DNA of 64,000 nt. Source: DASSUW01 sp963835525 (GTDB taxonomy: Bacteria > Actinomycetota > Thermoleophilia > Solirubrobacterales > Solirubrobacteraceae). A program made the position numbers and the translations under genes. The DNA is taken from NCBI GenBank assembly GCA_963835525.1, contig CAWIFM010000003.1, positions 558,001 to 622,000 of the forward strand. Direction: 5' to 3'. The notes beneath the pieces were generated by a model. It saw nothing but the letters and a program-made list of their open reading frames with translations. It was not told where the DNA came from and made no database searches. Positions 24,896-33,970 of the stretch are shown in pieces (the first letter of the stretch is position 1; every line of letters begins with the position of its first letter).

Positions 24896-26824
24896 ATGAA
24901 GTCGTGGACGACTCGCTTCTCCCTGCTCGGACGGTTCACCGTCATGGGCCTCGTCGTCGTGGCCGCGCTCGGCCTCGCCATCGGTCTCGTGCTCAAGGAC
25001 CAGATCGAGCAGCGCGCGCTGGCGCACGCGGTCCAGAACTCGCGCTTGATCGCCGAGGTCGGCGTCCAGTCGCAGCTCCGTACCGGCGACATGCGCTATC
25101 CGATCTCGCTCGAGCGGCTCAACGAGATCGACGACGAGATCGGCGCCCGCTTCTTCGATGAGAACGGCATCCTCACGGTCAAGCTGTTCAATCGGGACGG
25201 CCGGCTCGTCTACTCGAACGACCGTACGATCGTCGGCGGCCACGCTTTCAAGGGCGGCAACGTCTATACGGCGCTGTCGGGCGAGATCGTGCGCAACCTC
25301 GAGAACGGGACGGAAGACGACGGCACGGGCGAGCGCGTGCTCGAGGTCTACGTGCCGATCAGGCTCGCCCCGGGCGGCAAGCCCTCGGCTGTGCTGGAGG
25401 TCTACACGAGCTATGACACCGTCGCGCGGGAGGTCCGTGAGGACGTGCTGCTGCTCGCGCTGCTGCTCGGCGGCGGCCTGGTGCTGCTCTTCGGCACCCT
25501 GTTCCGGATCGTCTCCCGCGCCTCGCGCGCGTTACGCCACCAGGCCGTCCACGACGCGCTGACCGGCCTGCCGAACCGCACGCTGTTGCAGCGCCGCGCC
25601 GAGCGCGCGCTTCGTGGCGACGACCCGGCCGCCATGCTGCTGATCGACCTCGACCGCTTCAAGGAAGTCAACGACACGCTCGGGCACGACTACGGCGACG
25701 CGCTGCTGATCGAGGTCTCCGAGCGCCTCCAGGCCGTCCTGCGGCGCGGCGACACCCTCGCGCGGCTCGGCGGCGACGAGTTCGCCGTGCTGGTCGCCGG
25801 GGCGCCTGACCGGGCCGCTGTCATCGACGTCGCCACGCGGCTGCAGGACGCGCTGCGGCGACCGTTCGCGCTCCGCGACGTCGCCGTCGAGCTCGAGGCG
25901 AGTATCGGAGTGGCCCTCTACCCGGAGCACGGGACGACGGTCGGCCGGCTGCTCCAGCGCGCCGACGTCGCGATGTACGACGCCAAGCGCGGCGGCCACG
26001 GGGTGACCACCTACACGGCGGAGCGCGACCCCTACTCGGCCGACCGGCTCGGCCTGCTGGCCGAGCTGCGTGGCGCGATCGAGCGCGACGAGCTGGTCCT
26101 GCACTACCAGCCCAAGATCTGCCTGGCGACGGGCGAGCTCACCGGCGTCGAGGCGCTCGTGCGCTGGCAGCACCCGACCCGCGGCCTGCTCGGCCCCGAT
26201 GCCTTCGTCCCGCTCGCCGCGAGGACGGGCGTGGTCGCAGACCTCACCCGCTGGGTGGTCGACCGTGCGCTCGCCGACTGCCGCACGCTCGACCTGCCGG
26301 TGGCGGTCAATCTGGCCGCCGCCAACATCGTCGACGTCACGCTGCCCGCCGCGATCGGCGCGGCGCTGGAGCGTCACGGCGTGCCCGCCGGCCGGCTCGT
26401 GTGCGAGATCTCCGAGCACACGGTGATGGCGGACCCGGTGCGCGCCGCGGCGGTGCTCGGCGGCCTGCGCGAGCTCGGCGTCGGCCTCTCGCTCGACGAC
26501 TTCGGCACCGGCCACTCGTCGCTGTCCTACCTCAAGCGGCTGCCGCTCGACGAGGTGAAGATCGACCGTTCGTTCGTGGCCGGCATGACCGAAGACGAGA
26601 ACGACGCGGTGATCGTGCGCTCGACGATCGACCTCGCCCGCAACCTCGGGCTGCGCGTGGTGGCGGAGGGCGTCGAGACCGGGGAGATCATGGACGCGCT
26701 CGCCGAGCTGCGCTGCGACGTGGCGCAGGGCTACTTCATCTCGCGCCCGATGGATCTTCAGGCGCTCAAGGTGAGCTTGCGCGGCCCGGCTCTGAAGCCG
26801 AGGTCGAGCAGCACGCTCTCGTAG
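24896..26824 (+). CDS. Membrane GGDEF-EAL protein with a periplasmic sensor
   Basis: 642 residues from ATG 24896. Transmembrane helices at about 14-33 and 183-203 enclose a 150-residue extracytoplasmic single-Cache-like sensor. There is no HAMP domain. The GGDEF domain (about 212-375) has an intact GGDEF at 292-296. The EAL domain (about 385-630) has E419-A-L, NLAAANI, DDFGTGHSSL, KIDRSFV and EGVET, so all metal and catalytic positions look intact. It may make or degrade cyclic-di-GMP depending on the signal. Its last 67 bp overlap the convergent Lhr gene. Confidence 0.93.
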   Translation: MKSWTTRFSLLGRFTVMGLVVVAALGLAIGLVLKDQIEQRALAHAVQNSRLIAEVGVQSQLRTGDMRYPISLERLNEIDDEIGARFFDENGILTVKLFNRDGRLVYSNDRTIVGGHAFKGGNVYTALSGEIVRNLENGTEDDGTGERVLEVYVPIRLAPGGKPSAVLEVYTSYDTVAREVREDVLLLALLLGGGLVLLFGTLFRIVSRASRALRHQAVHDALTGLPNRTLLQRRAERALRGDDPAAMLLIDLDRFKEVNDTLGHDYGDALLIEVSERLQAVLRRGDTLARLGGDEFAVLVAGAPDRAAVIDVATRLQDALRRPFALRDVAVELEASIGVALYPEHGTTVGRLLQRADVAMYDAKRGGHGVTTYTAERDPYSADRLGLLAELRGAIERDELVLHYQPKICLATGELTGVEALVRWQHPTRGLLGPDAFVPLAARTGVVADLTRWVVDRALADCRTLDLPVAVNLAAANIVDVTLPAAIGAALERHGVPAGRLVCEISEHTVMADPVRAAAVLGGLRELGVGLSLDDFGTGHSSLSYLKRLPLDEVKIDRSFVAGMTEDENDAVIVRSTIDLARNLGLRVVAEGVETGEIMDALAELRCDVAQGYFISRPMDLQALKVSLRGPALKPRSSSTLS

Positions 26825-29800
26825 GGCGAGCCGACCACCGGCTCGCCGTTGACGCGCTCGACCGCCAGCTTGCGCACACGGCCGCGGCGCACGGCGTCGA
26901 CCAGCGCCTCGAGGCCGGGCGCTACGCGCTCGTCGTCCTCGCCGACGAGGAACTGCAGGCCCTTGCCGCTGCGCTCGACGTAGAGCACCGGCTCGGCGCC
27001 GGCCAGCACGACGTAGGCGCCCGCCGTCCGGGCAGGGGAGCGCGCTTCGAGCTTGGGCCACTTCAGAGCGGCGCCGTAGGGCTGCGCCGGGTCGGTGGCG
27101 GCGAGCACCAGTGGCGGCGCGGCGTCGTCGTCGCGCTGCGAGCGCAGCCGCTCGACCGCGCCGGGCAGCGCGAACTGCGCGCCGCCGAGGCCCTCGATGA
27201 AGTAGCCGCGGCGGGCGACGCCGATCGTCTCCAGCGCCGCCAGCGAGTCATAGAGCGAGGAGAAGCCGCCCGGGATGCCCTCGGCCAGCACCTGCTCGCG
27301 CGTGACGATGCCGTAGCGCTCGAGCAGCAGCTCGGCCTGGGCGCGGCGGCGGGCGGCCGGATCGCCGAAGCGGAACAGCGCCTCGGTCAGCGACCAGCGG
27401 CCCTGGACCGTCGGCTGCGCGCCGCGTCTCCGCGCGCTGAAGCTGCGGCGCCGCTCGGCGCGCGCCTTCTGCGACCACGGCGCCGCCGCGGTCAGCTTGG
27501 GCGAGCGCAGCGGCGCCCAGGCGTCGTTGGTCACCTCGCCGGCCCACACCAGGTCCCACAGCGCCTCGACCAGCTCCTCGGTCGGCATGCCCGGGACGTC
27601 GGTCAGCAGGTCGGAGAAGAAGCAGGCGCCCTGCGCCAGGCGGGCGCGCAGCGCGTCGTGCACGCCTCCCTCGGGTGCCGGCGGTGCAGGCGGCGCGCCG
27701 AGCAGCGCGGCGTCCTCGCGGAAGTAGAGCGCGACCCGGCCCGAGCGGCGCCCGAGCGACCCGGCGCCGACCCAGACGATCTCGCCGGCCGAGCACAGCT
27801 GGTCGAGCCACGAGGGGGAGTAGGCGCCGACCCGGCGCGGCAGCACGTCGCGCTCCCACACGTCGACGGGCAGGGCCAGGCCCTGGAGCGGGACGAGCAC
27901 GTCGCGCAGGCGGTCGATGCCGGCACCCGAGGCGGGGTGGCGGTCGACGCCCTGCCAGCTCGACATGAAGCGGGCCAGCGCGCGCTGGTCGGCGGGCTCG
28001 ATCTCTTTGCGCAGGGCGGCCAGCGAGGCCCGCCGCAGCCGGCGCAGGACCTCCGGGTCGCACCACTCGCGCTGCGTGCCGCCGGGCCGCAGCTCGCCGC
28101 GCACCAGCTCGCCGGCGCGCTCGAGGCCCGCCAGCACGGGCGTCAGGTCGAGCGCGTAGCGCTGCTTGAGCACGCCCGCCTCGAACGGCCCGTGCGTGCG
28201 GGCGAAGCGGCGCACGAGGCGCTCCATGGCGTCGGGGACGTCCTCGAGGAAGACCTCGGGCAGGCCCGACGGCGGCACGGAGCCGAGCGCGTCGCGGTAC
28301 AGCCCGGCGTCCTCGGCCGCGATCCAGCGCGGCTCGCCGCCCACCCGCAGACGGACGGCGCGGCGCTCGCTCTCGAGTTGCCCGATCCATTCCGTCGTAC
28401 CGCCGCGATCGTGCAACTCGGTCTCGGTCAGGTCACCGAGCCGGCGCAACACGTCGTGCAGGGCGTCAAGCGAGTCCGCCCGCGTGCGCTCGGACAGGCG
28501 CTGGAGGTCGGCCTCGACCTGCTCGAGCGCGCCGGGGTCGATGAGCTCGCGCAGCTCGTCCTGGCCGAGCAGCTCGCGCAGCAGGTCGCGGTCGAGCGCG
28601 AGGGCGGCGGCGCGGCGCTCCGCGTTCGGCGTGTCGCCCTCGTACATGTAGGTGGCGACGTAGTCGAAGAGCAGCGAGGAGGCGAACGGCGAGGCGGTCG
28701 GCGTCTCGACCTCGACGAGGGTCAGCTCGCGGGAGTGCAGGGAGCGCAGCAGCTCGTGCAGGCCGGGGACGTCGAGCACGTCGCGCAGGCACTCGCGGTA
28801 GGTCTCGAGCACGATCGGGAACTGGCCGTAGCGCTTGGCCACCTCGAGCAGCGACTGGCTCTTGAGCCGCTGCTGCCACAGCGGGGTGCGTCTGCCCGGG
28901 TAGGCGCGCGGGATCAACAGCGCCCGGCCGGCGTTCTCGCGGAAGCGCGCGCCGAACAGGGCGCTGCCGCCGAGCTCGCCGACGACCAGGTCCTCGAGCT
29001 CGTCGGGCTCGATCATCACCAGCTCCGCGCCGGGCGGCTCGTCGGCGTCGGGCAGGTGGACGATGATCCCGTCGTCGCTCCAGATGGCGTCGGACTCGAG
29101 GCCGAACTGCTCGCGGATGCGCGCGCTGAGCGCCAGGCCCCAGGTGGCGTGCACGCGGCCGCCGTAGGGGGAGAGGATGCACAGCCGCCAGTCGCCGATC
29201 TCGTCGCGGAAGCGCTCGATGACGATCGTCCGGTCGCTCGGCACCACGCGCGTGGCCGCCTGCTGCTCGCGCAGGAACTCGACCAGGTTGCCGGCCGCCA
29301 GCTCGTCGAGGTGGTACTCGGCCGTCAGCGTGGACGGGTCCTGGTCGACCGCCCAGCGGGCGAAGGCGCCGATCGCCTGACCGAGCTCCTTTGGCCGGCC
29401 GAGGCCGTCGCCCTTCCAGAACGGCACGGCGGCGGGCACGCCCGGGGCGGGCGAGACGATCACGCGGTCGCGCGTGATCTCCTCGATCCGCCAGCTCGAG
29501 GCGCCGAGCAGGAAACTCTGGCCGGGCCGCGCCTCGTAGACCATCTCCTCGTCGAGCTCGCCGACGCGGCGGCCGTCGGGCAGGTTGACCGAGTACAGGC
29601 CGCGGTCGGGGATCGTCCCGGCGTTGGTGATGGCCAGGCCGCGGGCCCCCTTGCGCGGGCGGATCGTGCCCGTCACGCGGTCCCACACGATGCGGGCGCG
29701 CAGCTCGCTGAACTCCTCGCTCGGGTAGCGGCCGTCGAGCATGTCGAGCACGTTCTCGAGCTGCTCGCGGCCGAGCTCGCCGTAGGAGTACGTGCGGGTG

Positions 29801-31101
29801 ACGAGCGCGTACAGGTCGTCGACGCTCACGCCGTCGTCGCCGGCCGTGGCGGCCATGGCCACGATCTGCTGGGCGAGCACGTCGAGCGCGTTGCGCGGCA
29901 CGACCGTGCTCTCGATCAGGCCTTCGCGCATGCGCTGGGCGACGACGGCGCACTCGAGCAGGTCGCCGCGGAACTTGGGGAAGATCCGGCCCTTCGAGAC
30001 GTCGCCGACGTTGTGGCCGGCGCGCCCGATCCGCTGCAGGCCGGCGGTCACCGACTTCGGCGACTCGACCTGCAGCACGAGGTCGATGGCGCCCATGTCG
30101 ATGCCCAGCTCGAGGCTCGAGGTGGCGACCAGGCACGGCAGCTCGCCGGCCTTCAGCAGGTCCTCGACCACGAGCCGCTCCTCGCGCGCGAGCGAGCCGT
30201 GGTGGGCGCGCGCGATCGGCTCCTGGGCGAGCTCGTTGAGCCGCAGCGCGAGCCGCTCGGCGCCGCGGCGGCTGTTGACGAAGATCAGCGTGCTGCGGTG
30301 CTCGCGAACGAGCTCGAGCAGCTTCGGGTAGATCGCCGGCCAGATCGACTTGCGGGTCGCCTCCATGCCGGTGCCCTCGAACGGATCGAGCTCGATGTCC
30401 GCGTCGGGCTCGACCATCGACTCGACCGGCACGTGGACCTGCAGGTCGAGCGGCTTGCGCACGCCGGTGTCCACGACCGTGCAGGTGCGCTTCGGGCCGA
30501 CGAGGAAGCGGCCGACCTCCTCGAGCGGGTTCTGGGTCGCGCTCAGGCCGATCCGCTGCACGTCGCGGCCCGCCGCCTCCTCGAGCCGCTCGAGCGTGAG
30601 AGCCAGGTGCGCCCCGCGCTTGGTCTGCGCGACGGCGTGGATCTCGTCGATGATCACCTGCTCGACGCCCTCGAATATCTTGGCCGCCTGACTGGTCAGC
30701 ATCAGGTAGAGCGACTCGGGCGTGGTGATCAGGATGTCCGGCGGGTGGCGGACCATGTCGCGCCGGTCCTTCTGCGGCGTGTCGCCGGTGCGCAGGCCGA
30801 CCTTGACGTCAGCGCCGATGCCGCGAAGCGGCGCGCGCAGGTTCTTCTCGACGTCGTAGGAGAGCGCCTTCAGCGGCGACACGTAGACGAGCCGCGTGCG
30901 GTCGGCGGTCGGCTCGGCGACGAGGCGGTCGAGCGCCCACAGGAAGGCGGCCAGCGTCTTGCCCGAGCCCGTGGGCGCCGAGATCAGCGTGTGCTCGCCG
31001 GTCGCGATCGCCGGCCAGGCCAGCGCCTGAGCGGGCGTCGGCTCCGCGAAGGCACGCTCGAACCACTCCCTGACCTGCGGAGTGAAAGGTGAGAGCGGCA
31101 C
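26758..31101 (-). CDS. lhr: Lhr-type large ATP-dependent helicase
   Basis: 1447 residues from GTG 31101. The N-terminal RecA pair has Q-motif TPAQALAWPAI, Walker A SAPTGSGKT (41-49), DEIH box at 152-155, and the second-domain motifs VNSRRGAERLALRLNEL and QRIGRAGHN. The Lhr-specific winged helix and beta-barrel follow, then a long C-terminal domain (about 870-1447) that binds DNA in mycobacterial Lhr. It is a 3'-to-5' helicase linked to DNA damage. The -10 TACCCT (31109-31114) is 7 bases from the start. Length matches full-size Lhr. Confidence 0.95.
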   Translation of the reverse strand: MPLSPFTPQVREWFERAFAEPTPAQALAWPAIATGEHTLISAPTGSGKTLAAFLWALDRLVAEPTADRTRLVYVSPLKALSYDVEKNLRAPLRGIGADVKVGLRTGDTPQKDRRDMVRHPPDILITTPESLYLMLTSQAAKIFEGVEQVIIDEIHAVAQTKRGAHLALTLERLEEAAGRDVQRIGLSATQNPLEEVGRFLVGPKRTCTVVDTGVRKPLDLQVHVPVESMVEPDADIELDPFEGTGMEATRKSIWPAIYPKLLELVREHRSTLIFVNSRRGAERLALRLNELAQEPIARAHHGSLAREERLVVEDLLKAGELPCLVATSSLELGIDMGAIDLVLQVESPKSVTAGLQRIGRAGHNVGDVSKGRIFPKFRGDLLECAVVAQRMREGLIESTVVPRNALDVLAQQIVAMAATAGDDGVSVDDLYALVTRTYSYGELGREQLENVLDMLDGRYPSEEFSELRARIVWDRVTGTIRPRKGARGLAITNAGTIPDRGLYSVNLPDGRRVGELDEEMVYEARPGQSFLLGASSWRIEEITRDRVIVSPAPGVPAAVPFWKGDGLGRPKELGQAIGAFARWAVDQDPSTLTAEYHLDELAAGNLVEFLREQQAATRVVPSDRTIVIERFRDEIGDWRLCILSPYGGRVHATWGLALSARIREQFGLESDAIWSDDGIIVHLPDADEPPGAELVMIEPDELEDLVVGELGGSALFGARFRENAGRALLIPRAYPGRRTPLWQQRLKSQSLLEVAKRYGQFPIVLETYRECLRDVLDVPGLHELLRSLHSRELTLVEVETPTASPFASSLLFDYVATYMYEGDTPNAERRAAALALDRDLLRELLGQDELRELIDPGALEQVEADLQRLSERTRADSLDALHDVLRRLGDLTETELHDRGGTTEWIGQLESERRAVRLRVGGEPRWIAAEDAGLYRDALGSVPPSGLPEVFLEDVPDAMERLVRRFARTHGPFEAGVLKQRYALDLTPVLAGLERAGELVRGELRPGGTQREWCDPEVLRRLRRASLAALRKEIEPADQRALARFMSSWQGVDRHPASGAGIDRLRDVLVPLQGLALPVDVWERDVLPRRVGAYSPSWLDQLCSAGEIVWVGAGSLGRRSGRVALYFREDAALLGAPPAPPAPEGGVHDALRARLAQGACFFSDLLTDVPGMPTEELVEALWDLVWAGEVTNDAWAPLRSPKLTAAAPWSQKARAERRRSFSARRRGAQPTVQGRWSLTEALFRFGDPAARRRAQAELLLERYGIVTREQVLAEGIPGGFSSLYDSLAALETIGVARRGYFIEGLGGAQFALPGAVERLRSQRDDDAAPPLVLAATDPAQPYGAALKWPKLEARSPARTAGAYVVLAGAEPVLYVERSGKGLQFLVGEDDERVAPGLEALVDAVRRGRVRKLAVERVNGEPVVGSPYESVLLDLGFRAGPRKLTLSA

Positions 31102-31154
31102 GTCTCAAAGGGTACGTGCGGGCGGCCGCGCCCTCGCTCGTGCTGCCCCCACTC

Positions 31155-31195
31155 TCTGGCGACTTCACGGCGCATGTCGCCGTGAAGTCGCCAGA
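31155..31195. repeat. Palindrome at the 3' end of the DUF559 gene
   Basis: Eighteen-base perfect arms (31155-31172 and 31178-31195) enclose the loop CATGT; each arm contains GGCGACTTCACGGCG or its complement. The stop codon and last eight or so codons of the DUF559 gene lie inside it. A diverged copy covers that gene's start codon at 32070-32106. Confidence 0.85.
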
Positions 31196-32088
31196 CGCGC
31201 TCGGATCGCCGCCGCAACCCACGGCGGGCGACGCGTGATCTGCCCCCACGTGAACCGCAGCACGGTCCAGCCGGCCACGGTGAGCGCGACGTCGCGCGCA
31301 CGGTCGTCCTCGAACGCACGTGGCGAGCGGTGGTAGGCGTAGCCATCGACCTCCACGATCAGGCGAGCGTCCCGCCAGACGAAATCGACCTCGTTTCCCT
31401 CAATGCGGGTGTTGACGTGCGGCCGCGGCAGACCGTGTCGGTCGCAGAGTCTGAGGAAGCGCTCCTCGAGTTCGCTGCGAGTGACGGTGCTGCCGGCGCT
31501 GTAGCGGGACAACATCGCTTGTAGGGAGGGTGATCCCGGCCGGGTCGGGTGGGCTTCGATGGCCTTTCGGAGCTCTGCGAAGTCCACGAGGCCGCGTTGC
31601 TCGGCGAGGTCGAGCGCGTGCTCGAGCGGGCGGCCGTTGAGAGTCGTGGCGAGGTCGATGATGGTGCGGACCGGCGTGGTGATCGGGATCCCGCGGTGTG
31701 CCCTCGTGTCGTTCGGCGTGAGGGTCGTGCTGCGGTGGAGGCGGATGCCCGCGCGGCGCGTCCGCCCAGGGTCGCCGGGCACGGTGACGTGGATCGCTCC
31801 CCCGCTCGGGGGCCGTAGCTCCCACGCGGCGGCCGCACTGGCGTGGCTGAGCACCGCTTCGCCGCCCGCGGCGAGAACGGCTGCCATCCAGCGGCCTTCC
31901 ATGGTCAGCACGCTGTGGCCCACCGCGTACACGCCCTGATGGACGCGATGCAGTCGCGCGGCCCGCACGCGGTGGTCGATCGCGGCCACGCCGAAGCCGA
32001 GCTTGCGCAATTGCGCACGGGCGACGACGCCGTGCTGGGCGCCGGCGAGCTTCGCGATTCCAAGGTCGTTGGCGAGTTCACGGCGCAT
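31165..32088 (-). CDS. DUF559 endonuclease-like protein with AbiEi-like N-terminal domain
   Basis: 307 residues from ATG 32088. Residues about 10-60 resemble the winged helix of AbiEi-type antitoxins (QHGVVARAQLRKLGFGVAAIDHRVRAARLHRVHQGVYAVG). The middle (60-180) is the usual linker domain of this family (HASAAAAWELR, TTPVRTIIDLA). Residues about 205-300 form a Vsr/DUF559-type nuclease fold with EVDFVWRDARLIVEVDGYAYH (D235, E246, D248). Such proteins are common and multi-copy in Actinobacteria, with unknown function. The gene starts inside one palindrome and stops inside another copy, as if it were a cassette. No partner toxin is adjacent. Confidence 0.82.
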   Translation of the reverse strand: MRRELANDLGIAKLAGAQHGVVARAQLRKLGFGVAAIDHRVRAARLHRVHQGVYAVGHSVLTMEGRWMAAVLAAGGEAVLSHASAAAAWELRPPSGGAIHVTVPGDPGRTRRAGIRLHRSTTLTPNDTRAHRGIPITTPVRTIIDLATTLNGRPLEHALDLAEQRGLVDFAELRKAIEAHPTRPGSPSLQAMLSRYSAGSTVTRSELEERFLRLCDRHGLPRPHVNTRIEGNEVDFVWRDARLIVEVDGYAYHRSPRAFEDDRARDVALTVAGWTVLRFTWGQITRRPPWVAAAIRARLATSRRHAP

Positions 32089-32106
32089 ACCGCCGTAAAG
32101 TCGCCA
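32070..32106. repeat. Palindrome at the 5' end of the DUF559 gene
   Basis: A 37-bp copy of the element at 31157-31193, with arms differing at two positions and loop CATAC. The minus-strand ATG of the DUF559 gene is in the loop, and the arm encodes its first residues MRREL. Confidence 0.82.
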
Positions 32107-32126
32107 CCCGCTGGAGTTCGCCCCCC

Positions 32127-33326
32127 TCAGACGGCGGGGACCGGCTCGATCAGCGTGTGGCGACGCGCCACCGCGATCACGGTGCCGATCGAGCCGATCC
32201 CGCCGGCGACCAGGAACGCCGTCGGCCAGCCGGGTCCCTCGACGATCGCGCCCGCCAGCGCCGAGCCGACCGCGATCCCGCCGACGAACGCCGTGACCGG
32301 CCACGTGTAGGCCTCCGTCAGCGCGCCTGCGGGGGCGACCCAGCCGACCATCTCGTTGCGCGTGGCCAGCAGCGGGGCGATGAACATCCCGGCCGGGAGC
32401 ACGAGCAGCGCCATCACCGGCACCGACGGCGCGGCGGCAAGCGGCAGCAGGCTGAGCGGGAGCAGCGCCGTGACCGCCAGGTGCACCCGCTCGAGCGGCG
32501 GCCGGTTCGGCCAGGCGCCGTAGAACAGCCCGCCGACGGCGCTGCCGATCGACCACACGGCGAGCAGCACGCCGGCGGTGGCGGCGGCGCCGCTGGCGTC
32601 GCTGAAGGCCGGCAGCGCGACCTCACAGATCCCGACGCCGACGCCCATCGGCAGTGAGGTGAGGACGAGCGTGCGCACGCCCGGCGAGGCCAGCGCGCCG
32701 AGCCCGCCCGCCCGCTCCGTGCGCGCCGTGGGCTTCATGGCGCGCGTCGGCGGCAGCGCGGTGAAGGCCATGGTCCCCACGACGACGCTGATCGCCGACA
32801 CGATCAGTGCGACGGGCGGTGCCAGCGCGATCGCGATCAGCGCGGTGACCAGCGGGCCGAGGACGAAGATCAGCTCGATCATCACGGAGTCGAGCGCGTA
32901 GGCGGCCTGCATGAGCTGTGGGCGGTCGCGCAGCAGCGCCGGCCACATCGAGCGCAGCACCGACGAGGTCGGGGGGATCGCGAAGCCGGCCACGAAGCCG
33001 CAGGCGACGAGCACCGCCAGCGGCGCTCCGGCCTCGGTGCCGGCCACGATCGCGCCGAGCGCGGCGGCGTGCACGAAGCCGAGCGGCACCAGCACGGGCC
33101 GCGGGCCGAGCATGTCGACGAGCCGGCCCTGGACCGGCGCGCCGATGCCGCTCCCGGCGGCCAGCGCGCCCGCCACTGCCCCGGCGACGGCGAACGAGCC
33201 GCGCTCCTCGCGCAGGTAGAGGATGATCGCCAGCGCGTTGATGCCGATCGGGAAGCGCGCCAGCAGGGTCGCCGCGAACAGCGCGCCGACGTGCGGCGTC
33301 CTCAGTACCGCGGCATACGCCCTCAC
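32127..33326 (-). CDS. MFS transporter
   Basis: 399 residues from GTG 33326, coupled to the glycosylase stop (GTGA). About 12 hydrophobic segments are visible, with the first cytoplasmic loop GRLVDMLGPRPVLVPLGF in place of the MFS signature. The second half repeats the pattern from about residue 205. It resembles small drug/metabolite exporters of the YceI/Bcr-like group, but the substrate is open. Being in one unit with a TetR regulator suggests inducible efflux. Confidence 0.86.
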   Translation of the reverse strand: MRAYAAVLRTPHVGALFAATLLARFPIGINALAIILYLREERGSFAVAGAVAGALAAGSGIGAPVQGRLVDMLGPRPVLVPLGFVHAAALGAIVAGTEAGAPLAVLVACGFVAGFAIPPTSSVLRSMWPALLRDRPQLMQAAYALDSVMIELIFVLGPLVTALIAIALAPPVALIVSAISVVVGTMAFTALPPTRAMKPTARTERAGGLGALASPGVRTLVLTSLPMGVGVGICEVALPAFSDASGAAATAGVLLAVWSIGSAVGGLFYGAWPNRPPLERVHLAVTALLPLSLLPLAAAPSVPVMALLVLPAGMFIAPLLATRNEMVGWVAPAGALTEAYTWPVTAFVGGIAVGSALAGAIVEGPGWPTAFLVAGGIGSIGTVIAVARRHTLIEPVPAV

Positions 33327-33970
33327 GAGGCCAGTTCCCGCGCCCGCTCCAGCAGCGCCTCCAGCATCGGCGGCGTCAGCTTGCCGGTGAACGTGTTCTG
33401 CTGGCTCGGGTGGAAGCAGCCGAGCACGGCGTAGCGGCCGTTGCGGGTCTCGGCCGCGTGGCCGAAGCGCGGCCGCGGCCGCGGCGCCGCGATGTTCCAC
33501 GCGAACTGACCGAGGCAGACGATCACGCGCGCGTCCGGCAGCAGCGCGAGCTCCCGCTCGAGCCAGTCCGCGCAGTTGTCGCGCTCGGACGGCAGCGGCT
33601 TGTTGGCCGGCGGCGCGCAGCGCACCGCCGCGGTGATGAAGCAGTCGTTCAGGCGCAGGCCGTCGTCGCGGTGGACCGACGTCGGCTGGTTCGCGTAGCC
33701 GGTGGCGTGCAGGGCGGCGAACAGGAAGTCGCCCGAGCGGTCGCCGGTGAAGACGCGGCCTGTGCGGTTGGCTCCGTGCGCCGCCGGCGCCAGTCCGAGC
33801 AGCACCACGCGCGCGTCCGGGTCGCCGAACCCGGGGATGGGCCGGCCCCAGTAGTCCCAGTCGCGGAAGGCGGCGCGCTTCTCGGCCGCCACCTGCTCGC
33901 GCCACGCGACGAGCCGCGGGCAGCGGCGGCACTCGACGATCTCGCGTTCGAGCGCCGTGAGGCCCGTCAC
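33323..33970 (-). CDS. Type 5 uracil-DNA glycosylase (UdgB-like)
   Basis: 215 residues from GTG 33970 (GTGA overlap with the TetR stop). Motif A GLAPAAHGANRTGRVFTGD lacks the catalytic Asp of other UDGs, which is characteristic of family 5. Motif B is CFHPSQQNTFTGKL with H187. Four cysteines (C14, C17, C118, C133) can hold the 4Fe-4S cluster. It removes uracil, hypoxanthine and related bases from DNA. An operon with an efflux pump and a TetR regulator is unexpected for a repair enzyme. Confidence 0.92.
   Translation of the reverse strand: MTGLTALEREIVECRRCPRLVAWREQVAAEKRAAFRDWDYWGRPIPGFGDPDARVVLLGLAPAAHGANRTGRVFTGDRSGDFLFAALHATGYANQPTSVHRDDGLRLNDCFITAAVRCAPPANKPLPSERDNCADWLERELALLPDARVIVCLGQFAWNIAAPRPRPRFGHAAETRNGRYAVLGCFHPSQQNTFTGKLTPPMLEALLERARELAS

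Noticed and set aside
26401..31092. Very long plus-strand open frame (1563 codons) opposite lhr
   Set aside because: It is rich in Arg, Gly, Ala, Val and His with no domains and mirrors the codon structure of the genuine Lhr gene; a GC-rich shadow frame.
33327..33932. Apparent UDG-MFS fusion in one frame
   Set aside because: The upstream part of that frame is the UDG gene read in the wrong frame; the MFS start is GTG 33326 coupled to the UDG stop.
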